This document shows positions 43,471 to 54,629 of a DNA stretch of 64,000 nucleotides, one piece after another. The stretch's first letter is position 1. Each line of letters starts with the position of its first letter. Source of the DNA: Bubalus kerabau (Eukaryota > Chordata > Mammalia > Artiodactyla > Bovidae); contig NC_073643.1 of the NCBI RefSeq assembly GCF_029407905.1, forward strand, positions 31,214,001 through 31,278,000, read 5' to 3'. The notes under the pieces are model-generated. The model did not search any database and had not been told where the DNA came from. It saw only the letters and a program-made list of their open reading frames with translations. The position numbers and the translations under genes were made by a program.

Positions 43471-44052
43471 GTTACCAGAAAACCGAGCTCTCCTCTTGGT
43501 GTGTTTTGAGCCAAAGGACACAACGAAGCCAAAGATCTGGAGAAGAAAGGATTTATTACTTGCAGCAAGTAAGGAGAATACCAGGGAACTTTCTCAAAAT
43601 AGTTGTCTCCCCAACAAAATTGGGGAAGTTTCAAGCTAAGGGTGCATGCGTATTCATGAAGGGGCTTGGGCAGTAGACATAGTCCAAGTCTTAGATGACT
43701 GAAGTCCTGAGAGCCAGAAAAAGTCAATACATCATCCCTTGGGTTCTAGGTGATCTGGTCGTTGAGTACTTCAGGCTAATCTTTACCCTTGACTCAGAAC
43801 TGGGAGTCTTTACAATGGATATATTATCTTTGCTATTGTTACTTCTCTTGCAGACAATGTTTCTGTACTCAATGTTCCCTTAAGATAATTAATTATGAGA
43901 CAAGGATGAGCACTGCTTGCAGGGTTATTTCACAAAATGGCTTAGGTCAGAAATGGCTTCTCTTATGTCAAGAATGCTGTGACTGGTTCTCTTTCTCTGG
44001 GGACCATCTATCCTATCTCCTTACATTCCCATGTACCCTTCTAAGCTTCTGT
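43471..44052 (-). mobile_element. ERV-like solo LTR, copy 1 of a local pair
   Basis: Shares an ordered set of blocks with 54630-55190: ttgagccaaaggacacaac, ccaaagatctggagaag, gggtgcatgcgtattcatga, aatggcttctcttatgtcaa, ggttctctttctc. On the minus strand it would begin TG (tgacagaagc), carry AATAAA near its end (reverse of ggatttattac at 43550) and end CA. Solo; no viral genes. Confidence 0.65.
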
Positions 44053-44099
44053 CAGGAAAAAGGGCAGCATGGATTACTTGGGGGAGTGGGGTCAGGGAG

Positions 44100-44152
44100 C
44101 CAGGTGGTGGGGTGGCTGTAATCACTGGGCAGTGGTGGGGAGGGGGAGGCCA
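44100..44152 (+). repeat. G-rich tract
   Basis: Multiple GGGG runs (gtggtggggtggc, ggtggggagggggaggcc) with G-quadruplex potential. Confidence 0.4.
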
Positions 44153-44309
44153 AGCAGGTCTGGGGTATCACCTGCTTGGGGTATCACACTAGAGTAAAGA
44201 GCCAGGCAGCAGAGTACTTGTCCTAGGGAGACAGAGAGGTGGAGACGCAGCAGGAGGCAGGACCACAGGTGCCCCACGGTCCTATTAGAACTGACATGTA
44301 AATTCCCGA

Positions 44310-44510
44310 GGGCTTCCCTGGTGGCTCAGATGGTAAAGAATCTGCCTGCAATGTAGGAGACTCAGTTTTGACCCCTGGGTTGGGAAGATCCCCTGGAGAG
44401 AGAAATGGCTACTCACTTCAGTATTCTTGCCTGGAGAATTCCATGAACACAGGAGCACGGTGGGCTGCAATCCATGGGATTGCAAAGAGTCAGACACGAC
44501 TGAGCAACTC
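44310..44510 (+). mobile_element. Bov-tA SINE
   Basis: Sense Bov-tA with an intact A-box head ggcttccctggtggctcaga and 3' end cagacacgactgagcaactc, followed by a (CA)n tail. Confidence 0.93.
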
Positions 44511-44535
44511 TCACACACACACACACACACACACA
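44511..44535. repeat. (CA)n microsatellite
   Basis: About 12 CA units forming the tail of the Bov-tA. Confidence 0.95.
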
Positions 44536-44729
44536 AAACCCCAAATCACACATGTAATTATCAGCACTCTCAAGATGGTGACTATTAGGCATTATATGGC
44601 TCAGGGCAGGGCACCTCTCAGGGTGGCATTGTGTGAGTGCAGTGCCTGAATGCCCTTGAAGCCAGCTCTGGATGAGATGGATGTCACGTAGTAATCTGAC
44701 ATCATGTTTCCTATCACAGGTAGAGCCTG

Positions 44730-44930
44730 GCAATCAGATCCCACCCCTACCTGTCATTAGTTCTGTGATCTTCTGCAAGTCCTTTAACCTGTCCAATGCA
44801 TCCATAAAATGGGATAAACGATAGAACCCAACTCATAAAGTTGTTGCAAAGATTATAGATGTTGCAAATAGGGTTTAGCTTGGTGCTTGGCATAAACCAA
44901 AGCCTTAAAAACTGTTAGCTGTTGCTCGCA
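44730..44930 (+). mobile_element. MIR SINE
   Basis: Sense MIR: ttagttctgtgatcttctgc, aagtcctttaacctgtcc, taaaatgggataaacgatag, aaagttgttgcaaagattat. Confidence 0.82.
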
Positions 44931-45371
44931 AAGTGACTTTGAAAGAGAGGCATCCTTTTCCCCATTTATCTCTTGAAGAAGGAGTTCTTCACACTTTTCC
45001 AAGGCTCAGGGATCCTCCATTTCCTTTCTTCACAGGACCTGGTGAATGGCTGAATGAAACAAACCAACAGGACAGGGTTCCACCAACATAAATTAGAAAG
45101 TGGACGACTTAGCCACACCCAGACTTCTGTGCTGGCAAAGCATTACTCCTGTCACAGATTCAGCTTGGGCCCAGTCTTCTAAGAGAAGCTGGAAGGCAGT
45201 GACATGGCTTCTATCTAGGCTTACCTGTGCCTTCTCACAAGCTGGTTTCACTCCGTTTTCCTGAGAAGGTCTTCTCTAAACTCCCTCTGAGAACTCAAAC
45301 TCTATCACCATCTGCATGACCTTGAATGAACCACATCTAATAGTTTCTCTTAGGTGTTTAGTGACATCTTT
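44931..45371. other. Unassigned sequence
   Basis: Unique sequence; no feature recognised. Confidence 0.4.
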
Positions 45372-45490
45372 TTACTAGAAGATCAGCTCCCTGAGGACAA
45401 GGTCTGGGTCTGGTTTTGCACAGTGTTGAATCTCCCAGTGCCTAGCATGATCCCTGACTTGTGGGAGACAATAAATGTTTGTCCAATCAT
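45372..45490 (+). mobile_element. L2 LINE 3' end
   Basis: agctccctgaggacaaggtc, tgggtctggttttgcacagt, ccagtgcctagcatgatccc, gacaataaatgtttgtccaa. Confidence 0.8.
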
Positions 45491-46304
45491 TGGAAGGGTG
45501 GATGGATAAATGGACAGATAGAAGGAAGAGATGGTTCTATTTTGTGAACTCTGAGTTCTTTCCCAGCTCTGATGGTCTGTTATGCTATAAGTCCACTTCA
45601 TTGTTTCTACTTCTTCCCTTGAAGGATAAAGTTGGAAACTTCAGGGCCTCCTCCTCCATGATGGGCCTGCAGGAGGAAACCAAATCAGAAGTGTAGGGTG
45701 AGTTGGTTTACTATCCCTGATTTAATGAGGGATTGACAGCTGGATCGACTAGTGCCATCTTGGTCTTAGTGAAGCTTTTCTTCCAGGTCACATTACCTCT
45801 TATGTGTCTATGGCTCCCACTCCATTCCCAAGGTGCTAGGGATCACCAAGGGTCTCAGGGACTGAAGCAAATTCTCTGGTCAAAGAAGAGCTGTCTTCCT
45901 CCTGTATGATTGTGTGGCAAACTGTCCATGAGTATTCCCCAGCAGGTGGCCATGAAAAGGGCACCTGACTGGGCTGCCATGTGGCTCCCTGGCATTGGAA
46001 TGGATGGCGGATCTCCCAGAGACCCAGAGTTTCTTGATCTCACTTAGCTGCTGTCTCCATGGTTCTTCTTCTCCCTCTTTCCTCCAGGGGTAGAATCTTT
46101 CAACGTTTATGGCATTGGGGACAAAAATGTGTTCTATAAGTATACATGGAAATACTGATTTAAATTTAAACCTGTAGATGTTTTGAACTCAATAGTCAGA
46201 AACCTCCCTTCTCCCACTTTATTTTCTGATTTCATAGCATTGCTTCTTCCCAAAGCAGTGGGTGATTCCGTGTATCTGCCCAAACTAGGGAGAAAAATGG
46301 CTAG
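45491..46304. other. Unassigned sequence
   Basis: Unique sequence; nothing recognised. Confidence 0.4.
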
Positions 46305-46440
46305 GCTAAGGATTGCTTTTCAAACTTGAATGTGCCTGTCAGTCCCTTGGGGATCTTGTTTAACTACAGTTTCTGATTCAGTAGGTCTGTGGCAGGTCTG
46401 AGACAACCTTTCTAACAAACATCAAGAGTGATACCAATAA
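46305..46440 (+). mobile_element. MER5A element
   Basis: ttttcaaacttgaatgtgcc, cagtttctgattcagtaggt, ctttctaacaaacatcaaga. Confidence 0.7.
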
Positions 46441-46626
46441 GTAAAGCCCAAGATGGTCACTTCAAATAGCAAGACTCTATGGGGGAAAAAATTGAAATCC
46501 TAAGAGGGATGAGCAAGGAAGATTAGATACATCATACAATAATAGAATATTAGATGATTCTAATATTTCAAGACATTCTTATATCTCACACAGACTTGAG
46601 TTCTAGAAATAAGTTTGGTAAAGACA

Positions 46627-46646
46627 GAGAGAGAGAGAGAGAGTTG
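46627..46646. repeat. (GA)n microsatellite
   Basis: About 10 GA units in unique DNA. Confidence 0.9.
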
Positions 46647-46787
46647 TGTGTAGCCAGCTGGTCAAATCCTCTGCTTTTGCTTCAAAGGGAGACTGAATAA
46701 CAGACAGTGAAGAGTTGTTGTCAATAGTCCATTTGCACAGCCTGGGAAGGTCATAGAGTCTAAAGAGGAAAACTCAGGTACTGTTGT

Positions 46788-46851
46788 AGTGAAACATTTT
46801 TTTTTAATTTATTTATTTATTTTTTTAAATTTTTCTGCAGTGAAACATTTT
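46788..46851 (-). mobile_element. Ultrashort T-rich insertion with 13-bp direct repeats
   Basis: The exact repeat agtgaaacatttt at 46788-46800 and 46839-46851 brackets a 38-bp T-rich insert (46801-46838, tttttaatttatttatttat ... ttctgc). This fits a minimal minus-strand poly(A)-tailed retro-insertion. A local duplication is the alternative. Confidence 0.6.
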
Positions 46852-47734
46852 CTCATGGCCCCAAGAGATTACCATTCAGAGACAGGATGGGAGCTGCCTG
46901 AGTTCCCTACCCTGGGCTCTTTTTTAGATTAAAAACAAGAGTTGGCCCTCTTTCTGTCCATCTGCCCGCCAGCTGGACAGCACTTTGCTTGCCCTGCTGC
47001 TCTCACACACAGCTTCCCAAAAGCTCTGAGCTAATTGGAGCTGAGACAGGGAGATGACTTTGGGCTTGAAGTGGCATTGTGCTCCCGGTTCTTGGCAAGG
47101 ATCCAGAGCCAAGGGATCATTTAGGACAACAGAAGACAGAGGCATGAGGGCTCTTGAGTGGCCAGCACTCACAATTCACAGAGTCTAGTGGGCTTGGACT
47201 TTGGGGCCACCAGAAGGATGGATAGCATCTTTCACAGGCTTCATGTTGTCCTTTATTTTATAAAGCCAGGAGGCAGTGACAGCCGCAAATGGATTAGATG
47301 CTCAAGAGCCCTTCTGAGCCACTTCTCCTCCATCCGCTGGGATCTTCAGTTCAAAGACCCACAAGAGTCCTTGCACGTTTCTCTTCAAGCCATACTCCAG
47401 CCAGCTTCTAAATCTTTCCAAAGAAAAATTAAGGAGGGCTTCAGAGAAGACTGTATCCGCTCAGCTAATGAATAAAGATCTTGGCTTGTTTTCATAGGTG
47501 AAGGTCAGAATTGAGGTTTTGCTTGACTCTCCAGCTAATCAATCCTGGGTCAGAGATTGCAAACCTAAATGCCTACAAGGGCCAGCAGGAAGCATAAAGG
47601 TGCCAAGAGGAATGCATATGAGAAAACCAGAAGAAGGGGGAAGTTTCAGCTGATGGTTGTCATGTGGGTCTATGGCTCAGCTTTCCCAGGTCCTGGGCCT
47701 TGGGGGGAGATTCTAGAAACCTTTATTTTTTTTT
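46852..47734. other. Unassigned unique sequence
   Basis: Repeat-poor. The frame at 47158-47475 has no known motif. Part of it (about 47190-47330) could be conserved non-coding DNA on composition alone. Confidence 0.35.
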
Positions 47735-47985
47735 AAATAGTACTAATCACAGGGTTTATAAAATATGTACAATGTACCACACATTACTCTCAGAACTTTA
47801 CATATTTTACATTATTTGGTTCTCCATGGCACCAGGATGAAGATATTATTATTATCACCCCTATTCTACACATGAAGAAACTGAAGCCCAGGGAGATTAA
47901 ACAACTTGCTCAGATCTTTCACCTGGGAAAATGGCAGAGCTAAGATTTGAAATAGGCAATGTGGCTCCAAGTCATAATCCACGTT
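47735..47985 (-). mobile_element. MIR SINE
   Basis: Antisense MIR, nearly full: tattattattatcaccccta, acatgaagaaactgaagccc, gggagattaaacaacttgct, tggcagagctaagatttgaa. Confidence 0.85.
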
Positions 47986-48049
47986 CCTAACCACCATGCT
48001 CTATGGCTGGTCAGAAAAGAAACTATTAGATTCTGCAGGTTCATACTTG

Positions 48050-48650
48050 TATTAGTTTTCTATTGATGTATAACAAGTTAACTGCAAATTTAGGGGCTTA
48101 AAATTGCACCTTTTTATTAGTTCACCATTGTATAGCTCAGAAGTTGATGCCGACTTAATTGAGCTCTTTGCTTAGGGTCAGAATTAAGGTGACAAGTAGG
48201 CTGGGCTCTTATTTCAAGGCTCCAGGGAAGAATCAGCTTCTAAGCTCATTCACATTGTTGGCAGAACTTGGTTCCTTGTGGGTGTACAGCTGGATGCCCC
48301 TTTCCCTGCTGGGTATAGGCCTGGGGGTATCTTAGCCTCTTGAAGCTGTTCTTGGGTGGTTAAACATAACCCAGTCCACTTCAAAGTGAAAAACAGCCTG
48401 TGAAATCCTTCTTGTGCTTTGAATCTCTCTACTTCCCTTCTGCTGCAGCCAGAGAAAGCTCTTAGCTTTCAAAGAACTCACTTGTTTGGGTTGGGTCCAC
48501 CCAGATACTTGCCTTAATTAGGCCACTGACTTGGGAATTAAAGTTAATTCCATCTACAAAATATTTTCAGATTCCTGTTTGATGGAATAACAGGGGTGGG
48601 CCTCTTGGGGGTAGGGCCATGTTTAGGTTTCTGCTTACCATAGCACTTAA
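48050..48650 (-). mobile_element. MaLR/ERVL-type LTR, reverse
   Basis: tgtattagttttctattgat, gataacaagtta-like text, ggggcttaaaattgcacctt, tgttggcagaacttggttcc, gggttgggtccacccagata, cttgccttaattaggccact. Highly diverged. Confidence 0.62.
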
Positions 48651-49264
48651 AAAAGTGTTAAAAATCTTGTTTATGGCAAACAAAACATCTAAGGAAAGGG
48701 GTTTGGGGTTTCTAACCTTTGGTCCTTTCTTTTCTGTATCCAACAACTGATTGCTCACTGAGTGCCAGCTCTATGTGCCCTGGGAATGCAGCAGCAAACA
48801 AGACAGACAACCTCACCCTTGAACTCCCAGATTCCATGTCACTAGGGCATCCATGCAAGTCCCCGTGGGGAAGTGACGGTCACCATCCCTGGGCTCCAGT
48901 CCTGTTACTCTGCTGGAATATTTGTTTGTCTTCAATTTCATGCCCCACAAACCCTGTTTGTTTTTACTCTCTGTCCTGAATATTCATGACCACAAACGGC
49001 TCAGATTTCCTAATCAGTCTTCCATGTGAGCCACATTCAAACAGGGACCACATCTAACACCCCTGTTCTGATGTCTTGGCCAAAGCAAATAGAATTACGA
49101 ATGAGCAGGAGCCTGCTAAATTCCCAGTCCCATGAGACGGCTGCTCTAGACAGGAAAACTGAAGTCCCAGGAGCAGGGCACCAGATGCTGGTGGCACTGG
49201 GGGAGCAGGAAGAGAGGGATAATTTCCCAACTGCCGATCTCTGTCAGCCCTGTGGTTTGAGATA
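48651..49264. other. Unassigned; L2-like 3' text at 48730-48830
   Basis: aactgattgctcactgagtg and agcagcaaacaagacagac suggest an antisense L2 3' end. The remainder is unique. Confidence 0.4.
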
Positions 49265-49440
49265 TCAGTAGGGAATTTCTCCCTCCATTTTGGGCTTAAT
49301 ATTCCTGAGATCTTGAGCTGTTACCTGCTACTAAAATATGATTATGCACAGCCAAATGGTCTGATCCAATATGCACAGCCTTGTGGTTAATATTCTCATT
49401 AGTTTGATTTCATTAGTATTTACTGAACTCCTTGCATTAG
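49265..49440. other. Candidate conserved non-coding block
   Basis: Unique AT-rich sequence with gcttaatattcctgag, atgattatgcacagccaaat and a second near-repeat caatatgcacagccttgtgg about 30 bp on, then tctcattagtttgatttcat. Inference from composition only. Confidence 0.22.
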
Positions 49441-49959
49441 ATGTTTTAGGAATTTAACTCATTTCCTTGCCTGACATACTCCTACCTTTCTGTGTACACA
49501 TTCTGCCTCCATGTCACATTCTATATGGCCCAGAAATACATCTGTATATTTAAAAAATATATCATGTGCCAACATCCCTCCAAGTGTAACATCCAGGAGG
49601 AAACAGAATAGTGCTGATGTGGTCTAAGCAATGACCTTCTCTTTTGGAATTACCTGTCTTTCCTTTCTCTATGTTTCTCTTAACACTGAGTCCCTAGTAT
49701 TGGGATCATTGTGAGGATAAAGCCAGATCCCAAGGGACAGTTTCACTTGATTCAGAGTCATCTCTTTTCTCTTGACTCCTGGGAAAATGTGGCCAGTCTC
49801 CCTGCAGGGTCCCCCTTTTGAGTCCAGCATGCTAGGGATCATAGGCAGACCACCAGTTTTATTTGCACAGAGATTTGGTAGTCCTATTAGGAGAGCTGAT
49901 CACCAGCACTGAGTAAGACTCAGAGGACTAAAACCAGAAGAAGGAAAAGAGTGGATGGT
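49441..49959. other. Unassigned sequence
   Basis: Unique sequence; nothing recognised. Confidence 0.4.
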
Positions 49960-50155
49960 GGACGTACATCCCTGAGCCTCCAGGACAGGGCTCTTTGCAT
50001 GCACAGTGCCCTGGGTGGGCCTGTATCATCTTACTGAATCCTCACAGTCATCCCAGAGGTGGGTCCTATGAATACCAGCACTTTAAAGACAAAGATACTA
50101 AGGTTCAATGGAATTAGGCATCTGCCCAAGGAAATATAGGTAGCAAGCCTCTGTG
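49960..50155 (-). mobile_element. MIR SINE
   Basis: Diverged antisense MIR: ctgaatcctcacagtcatcc, cagaggtgggtcctatgaat, aagacaaagatactaaggtt, catctgcccaagg. Confidence 0.7.
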
Positions 50156-50847
50156 CCCAGGTGGCAGAGAATCAAGACTTCCTAAGACCCTCTGGGAACA
50201 TGGCTTTCTATCAGCTAGGGGAGATCATCCACTGAGAACCCTGAGGAGCAGAGTTCCTCTTCTTCCCAGCCCAGCCTTCCAGTCTCAGGGGAACAGGAGG
50301 GGGAATCTTTAATACTGAAACAAACAAACAAATAAATAAGACTTTAAAAACACTTTCAATATTAGCATTTGAGGGGGCTAGCTAGGAACAGAGAAACGAG
50401 CCCTGAACCTCTCCCAGGAGAGAGTGCTCATGGTTTTACTTTGTTTTAATTTTCTCTCCTGATGAAGAATTTGCCATGGTTAAAGAGGCACCGAATAAAC
50501 AGAACTGTGACTGATGTTTTCCAATTTCCCTAGTGAAGTCCACGTTTTTTTTCTTTTTTAGAGTCCCATCCATATTTTGACAGCTTCAATGTGGTTGCCC
50601 CTCTGGGAGGCTGTGGTAAAGGTTGGGATCCCCGACCTCTCCCTTTCCCCACATCGCCAATGCTGTCAAGGGCCCGAAGAGTCAGAAACTGGTGGGGGGG
50701 GGGCAGAATGAGGGAGACAGCATTGGGGTCCCACCAGATGCCACCAGCACTCATCTCTATCTGTGAAGGCGGCTACCAAATGATACTGGGGCTCTGCTCA
50801 TGTGTGTTCTCCTTTTAGGACAGAGATTCTGGGCAGGACAGACTGCT
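50156..50847. other. Unassigned sequence
   Basis: Unique sequence with a G run near 50693-50703 and an (AAAC/AAAT) patch near 50320-50340. It includes tttgccatggttaaagaggc at about 50471-50490 in a composition reminiscent of conserved non-coding DNA. Confidence 0.35.
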
Positions 50848-51212
50848 GTGGGCTGAATGTGCCTCCCTAACATCCATATGTTGAAATCCTAACCCCCACA
50901 GTGGTGGTATTAGTAGGTGGAAGCCTCTGGGACGTGATTAGACCGTAAGAGAGAGCACAGCCCTCATGGATGGGATTAGTGCCCTTATGAAAGAGGTCCT
51001 AGAGAGCTCCCTCATCCCTTCCCCCACAGGAGGACACAGTGAGAACAGCCGTCTATGGCCCAGGAAGTAGGCTCTCACCAGATACCGAATCTTCTAGTAC
51101 CTTGATCTTGGACTTCCCAGCCTCCAAAATCCTGAGAAATAATTTTCCATTGTTTATCAACCACCCATTCTATGGTATTTTTAATAATAGCAGCCTGGAT
51201 GGACTAAGACAC
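50848..51212 (+). mobile_element. MaLR (MST/MLT1-type) solo LTR, near complete
   Basis: ctgtgggctgaatgtgcctc, atccatatgttgaaatccta, gggattagtgcccttatgaa, ggaggacacagtgagaacag, taccttgatcttggacttcc, and the end tggatggactaagaca. All blocks are in order. Confidence 0.88.
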
Positions 51213-52225
51213 ACCCTCCACCAATATGAATGGATAGACCACACCCAGCTCTGCACACTCCCGGTGAGAGAACTTGAGGCATTATCTCCATCATCTCCCA
51301 GGGCTCGCCCGAGGAATGAGCCCCCAAAGGAGGTTCCTTGATGATGCCCCCTACCTGTTCCTCTCCCTTTCCCTATTCACTGCCTCCCCGCAACCCTGGT
51401 GCCCCCTCCCAAACAAACTGTACTCGAATCTTTGCCTCAGGGACTGCGTCTAGGAAAAGGGCTTCATAGCAGAGAGCACTCTGGGGAAATCCAAACTGGA
51501 AAGCAAGAGTCAGAAACCTAGCAGAGAGTAACCACAATAACATCAGAGGGGAAAGTTCAGGAAAGACCCACCCAGAAGCACAAAGCCAGAGGAGGCTTTG
51601 ATTCAGAGGGTCAGTGTCTGCCAGAAGGAATATCTCTGTTCTCTTATTGTCAGAGGCTTGAAGGCCCTTCTCAGAAGTGCACCCGCCATCTGCCTTCATC
51701 CTGCTCGGCCTTTTCTGGTGGGTGGGCAACATGCCAGGAAGCCCAGCTGGGCTAAAGTTGAGATCTCTGTAGCTGGTATGTGTTGTGCATGTGCGCAGGC
51801 CTGGGGGCTGACTTAACACAAGAAAAAGTCCAAGGATTAGCCTCAGCCTCCCCTGGGAGGGGCACAAATGGGGTAACATGGGCAAGTCGCCTGTCCTGGC
51901 AGCAGAGACAGATGCAGAGTTCAACAAGAGTTATTGGCAAGATTCTCCCACTTGTTCACGCCTGGCATAACATATTCAAAGCCCCAGTCTTACTATGCCT
52001 TTCCTTCTGAGTCAGAATATGTCAGAATCAATGCCATGACCTGGGCCTTTTTCCCCTCCACTCACAGATTGAGGCTCCCTAATCCCTCCAACTCCATTCC
52101 TTCTGTACCCCATCTTTCTGCTCTTCTCCATAAAGATCCCTCCTCAGTACACAGGTTCTCTGCAGTCAAGGTCTAGACTCACTAAGCAGCAGGCCTAAGT
52201 GCTGTAAATGAGGATCAAATTAAAT
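51213..52225. other. Unassigned sequence
   Basis: Unique sequence. The 184-codon minus frame (51927-51373) has no recognisable domain and no codon or motif support; not called as a gene. Confidence 0.4.
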
Positions 52226-52345
52226 TCTGTTTAAAATCCCATTTAGCTTCAATTTTTTCAGATGAGAACACTAAATGCACAAAAAGGTTGAATAAGAGGC
52301 CCAGCGTCACACAGCTAGTGTGGTCCATTAGGGATTTGATGTCAG
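52226..52345 (-). mobile_element. MIR SINE fragment
   Basis: ttcaattttttcagatgaga, aagaggcccagcgtcacaca, gctagtgtgg. Confidence 0.65.
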
Positions 52346-52454
52346 GATTGGTTACCTCTGAAACTTGGGTTCTTACCTGCTCTGCTCTTCTGTCTCCTGG
52401 AAGTTTGTTCAGTTGCAGGTATAAATATCTGAAGTAGGTGGCAATTCTAATTGG

Positions 52455-52690
52455 ACCTGGAGTTTGTAAAGCACTTTACTGTTGACAAAGCCCTTAAATC
52501 TCTTTGATATGCCTCTCACCATGACTCTGTGATCTGGACAAGAATTATTAGGCTGCAGTGCTCAGGGCAGTAAGTAAACAGTAGTCACTGGCAGTAGCAG
52601 CCTCATGTTCCTTTTACATGTGAGGGAACTAAGCCTCAGCTCAAGTGCCTTGGCAGAGACACCCTGCGAGTGCGGAGCTGCGTGTTAGGA
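52455..52690 (-). mobile_element. MIR SINE, diverged
   Basis: tttgtaaagcactttactgt, cttttacatgtgagggaact, aagcctcagctcaag; MIR order with many differences. Confidence 0.5.
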
Positions 52691-53218
52691 CCTGCACATA
52701 GCTTGCCCTCTCTCTCTTTCTCTTTCTCTGTCCAGTGACCAGTCTGGTACATTCTCCCAGTAAGTCCCTGGACCCCTGCTCTCTTCTTCAAAGCCTGTTG
52801 GCTGATTTTCAGCAGAATACACAGGGCTTTCAAGGAAGTATTTATTCCCTACTCTCAGCTCAGCTTGGAAATCAGAAACAGAATGTCAAAAACACAAAGG
52901 GTTCAGGTTGCACTGCTGCTGGAATGCAAAATCAGGAAACTTTGCTTCCTTCTCTTGAGAGGTTGTAACAAGATGGCTGGAAATTAACTTGGAATTTTCT
53001 GGGGCATGGGAAGGAGGAGACAGAAGTACAGAAATGGTTCATCGGTGCCTGCTCTGATTGGAAAGCTGGTTCCATGCTAAGTGATGCTGTGTGGACATAT
53101 CTTTCCCACAATATTGGTTGGGGAGCCCACAGGGGTGAGCAGGGAGAAAAAAAAAAGGTTTGATAATGTTATGGTCCACATTTCCTATCTTTCCAATGTA
53201 AGAGCTTGACTATCCCCA
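52691..53218. other. Unassigned sequence
   Basis: Unique sequence with a (TC)n-rich patch at about 52708-52730 and an A tract near 53148-53158. Confidence 0.4.
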
Positions 53219-53372
53219 GCAGTGGTTCTCCCCTGAAGGTGACTTTGCCTCCCAGGGGACATTTTTGGTTATTACAGATAGGGCATGGGGGTGGACAATT
53301 TGGTAGATAGAGGCTGGACATCCTTCATGCACAGGACAAATCATCTGATCAAATGTCAGTAGTGCCAAAGTA
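53219..53372 (+). mobile_element. MER20 DNA transposon
   Basis: agcagtggttctcccctgaa, ttgcctcccaggggacattt, ttggttattacagatagggc, catgcacaggacaaatcatc, gtcagtagtgccaaag. Confidence 0.82.
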
Positions 53373-53599
53373 TCTTGAATATTCTTCCCAAATTAATCCT
53401 ACCATCAGAGAGTAATGGAAACAGAAAACATATACTGTGTTTTGAGGGTGCCAAGGTGATGTATCTTTAAAGTGTTTTATCTGAAAATTGCAGTGTTACT
53501 CTGATATTGTGATTTATAATAAGAAATTTATATTTGGTCTTCATGCCTTTTCTTATCATAGAGCTCCTAAAATTCTTGGAATTTCCTATGCTGAGATCT

Positions 53600-54480
53600 A
53601 TAAAGATGTCTTTTTTTATATTAATTAGGTGACTTTGTGGAGGTGCCTCAGAATGGGTGAATGGGGAGTTGGTTGCCAGGGGAGTCAGCCAGTGATTAGA
53701 GGACTAGAACTCAAGGGAGGTGAGAGGGGCTGGAGACTGAGTTGAGTCACCAATGGTCAGTGATCTAACCAAACTTGTCTATGTAATGAAGGCACCATAA
53801 AACCCCAGAAAGGGCTAGGTTTGCAGAGCTTCTGCGTTGATGAATACATGGAGGTGCTGGGAGGGTGGCGTGCTTTGCCCATCTGGCTGTTTCTGAGTCA
53901 TATCCTTTTATAATAAATGCATGACCTAGAAGATAAAATGTTTCTCTAAGCTACCTTAGAAAATTAATGGAACCCATGGAAGGGGTCGTTGGAATCTCCA
54001 GTCTGTAGAAGTAGAGAATGGTTGGACCTCTCACCTTTTGCTGGTTGGTCAAAATCCCACAGATGATAACCTGGATTTGCAATTGGCCTCTTGCCTGGAA
54101 AATCCCATGGACAGAGGAGCCTGGTGGGGCAGTCCATGCGGTCGCTAAGAGTTGGACATGACTGAGCGACTTCACTTTCACTTTTCACTTTCATGCATTG
54201 GAGGAGGAAATGGCAACCCACTCCAGTGTTCTTGCCTGGAGAATCCCAGGGACGGGGAAGCCTGGTGGGCTGCCGTCTATGGGGTCGCACAGAGTTGGAC
54301 ACAATTGAAGCAATGCAGCAGCAGCAGCAGCAATGGGCCTCTGAAGTGGGGCCAGAGGGGGCAGTCCCATGGAACTGAACCCTTAATCTGTGGGATCTGA
54401 TGCTCTTTCCAGGTAGTATCAAGATTTGAATTGTAGGACCTCAGAAAATTGTTGGGTGGTTTTGGGAAAACTCACAAATT
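53600..54480 (+). mobile_element. ERV LTR split by Bov-A2
   Basis: An LTR-like element: gtctatgtaatgaaggcacc, ataaaaccccagaaagggct, gaggtgctgggagggtggcg, ttttataataaatgcatgac (poly(A)-signal region), gtttctctaagctacc, then gcaattggcctct and, after the SINE, gaagtggggccagagggggc, acccttaatctgtgggatct. Solo; no viral coding sequence seen. Ends are approximate and the ERV class is unsure. Confidence 0.65.
54092..54329 (+). mobile_element. Bov-A2 SINE, 5'-truncated, with (AGC)n tail
   Basis: Sense dimer starting inside the first monomer (ttgcctggaaaatcccatgg), then linker, second monomer and tail cagcagcagcagcag. Flanks gcaattggcctct (54079-54091) and gcaatgggcctct (54330-54342) form a 13-bp TSD with one mismatch, inside the host LTR. 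Confidence 0.95.
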
Positions 54481-54534
54481 GAACTTGTTGTAAGAACCCT
54501 AATTACACTATATGCTGATTCACAACACACTCAT

Positions 54535-54620
54535 TTATCTTTTCATTCATTTGACTAAGCTCTACTGAGCATTTTTGCTCTGTGCCTATGTGCCATGCCT
54601 GTGTTACACAAAAATTGAGT
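54535..54620 (-). mobile_element. L2 3'-end fragment
   Basis: ttcattcatttgactaagct, tctactgagcatttttgc, cctatgtgccatgcctgtg. Confidence 0.5.
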
Positions 54621-54629
54621 TTAACTCTT

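Noticed and set aside
43471..44052. Complete endogenous retrovirus between the two related LTRs at 43.5 and 54.6 kb
   Set aside because: The intervening 11 kb holds SINEs, MIRs, MaLRs and unique DNA but no gag, pol or env-like frames, and the LTRs are strongly diverged.
51373..51927. 184-codon minus-strand open frame
   Set aside because: No recognisable domain or splice structure, and composition is like the surrounding unique DNA; probably a chance frame.
54317..54329. Poly-Gln/poly-Ser coding repeat from (AGC)n
   Set aside because: It is the tail of a Bov-A2 SINE, flanked by a TSD.
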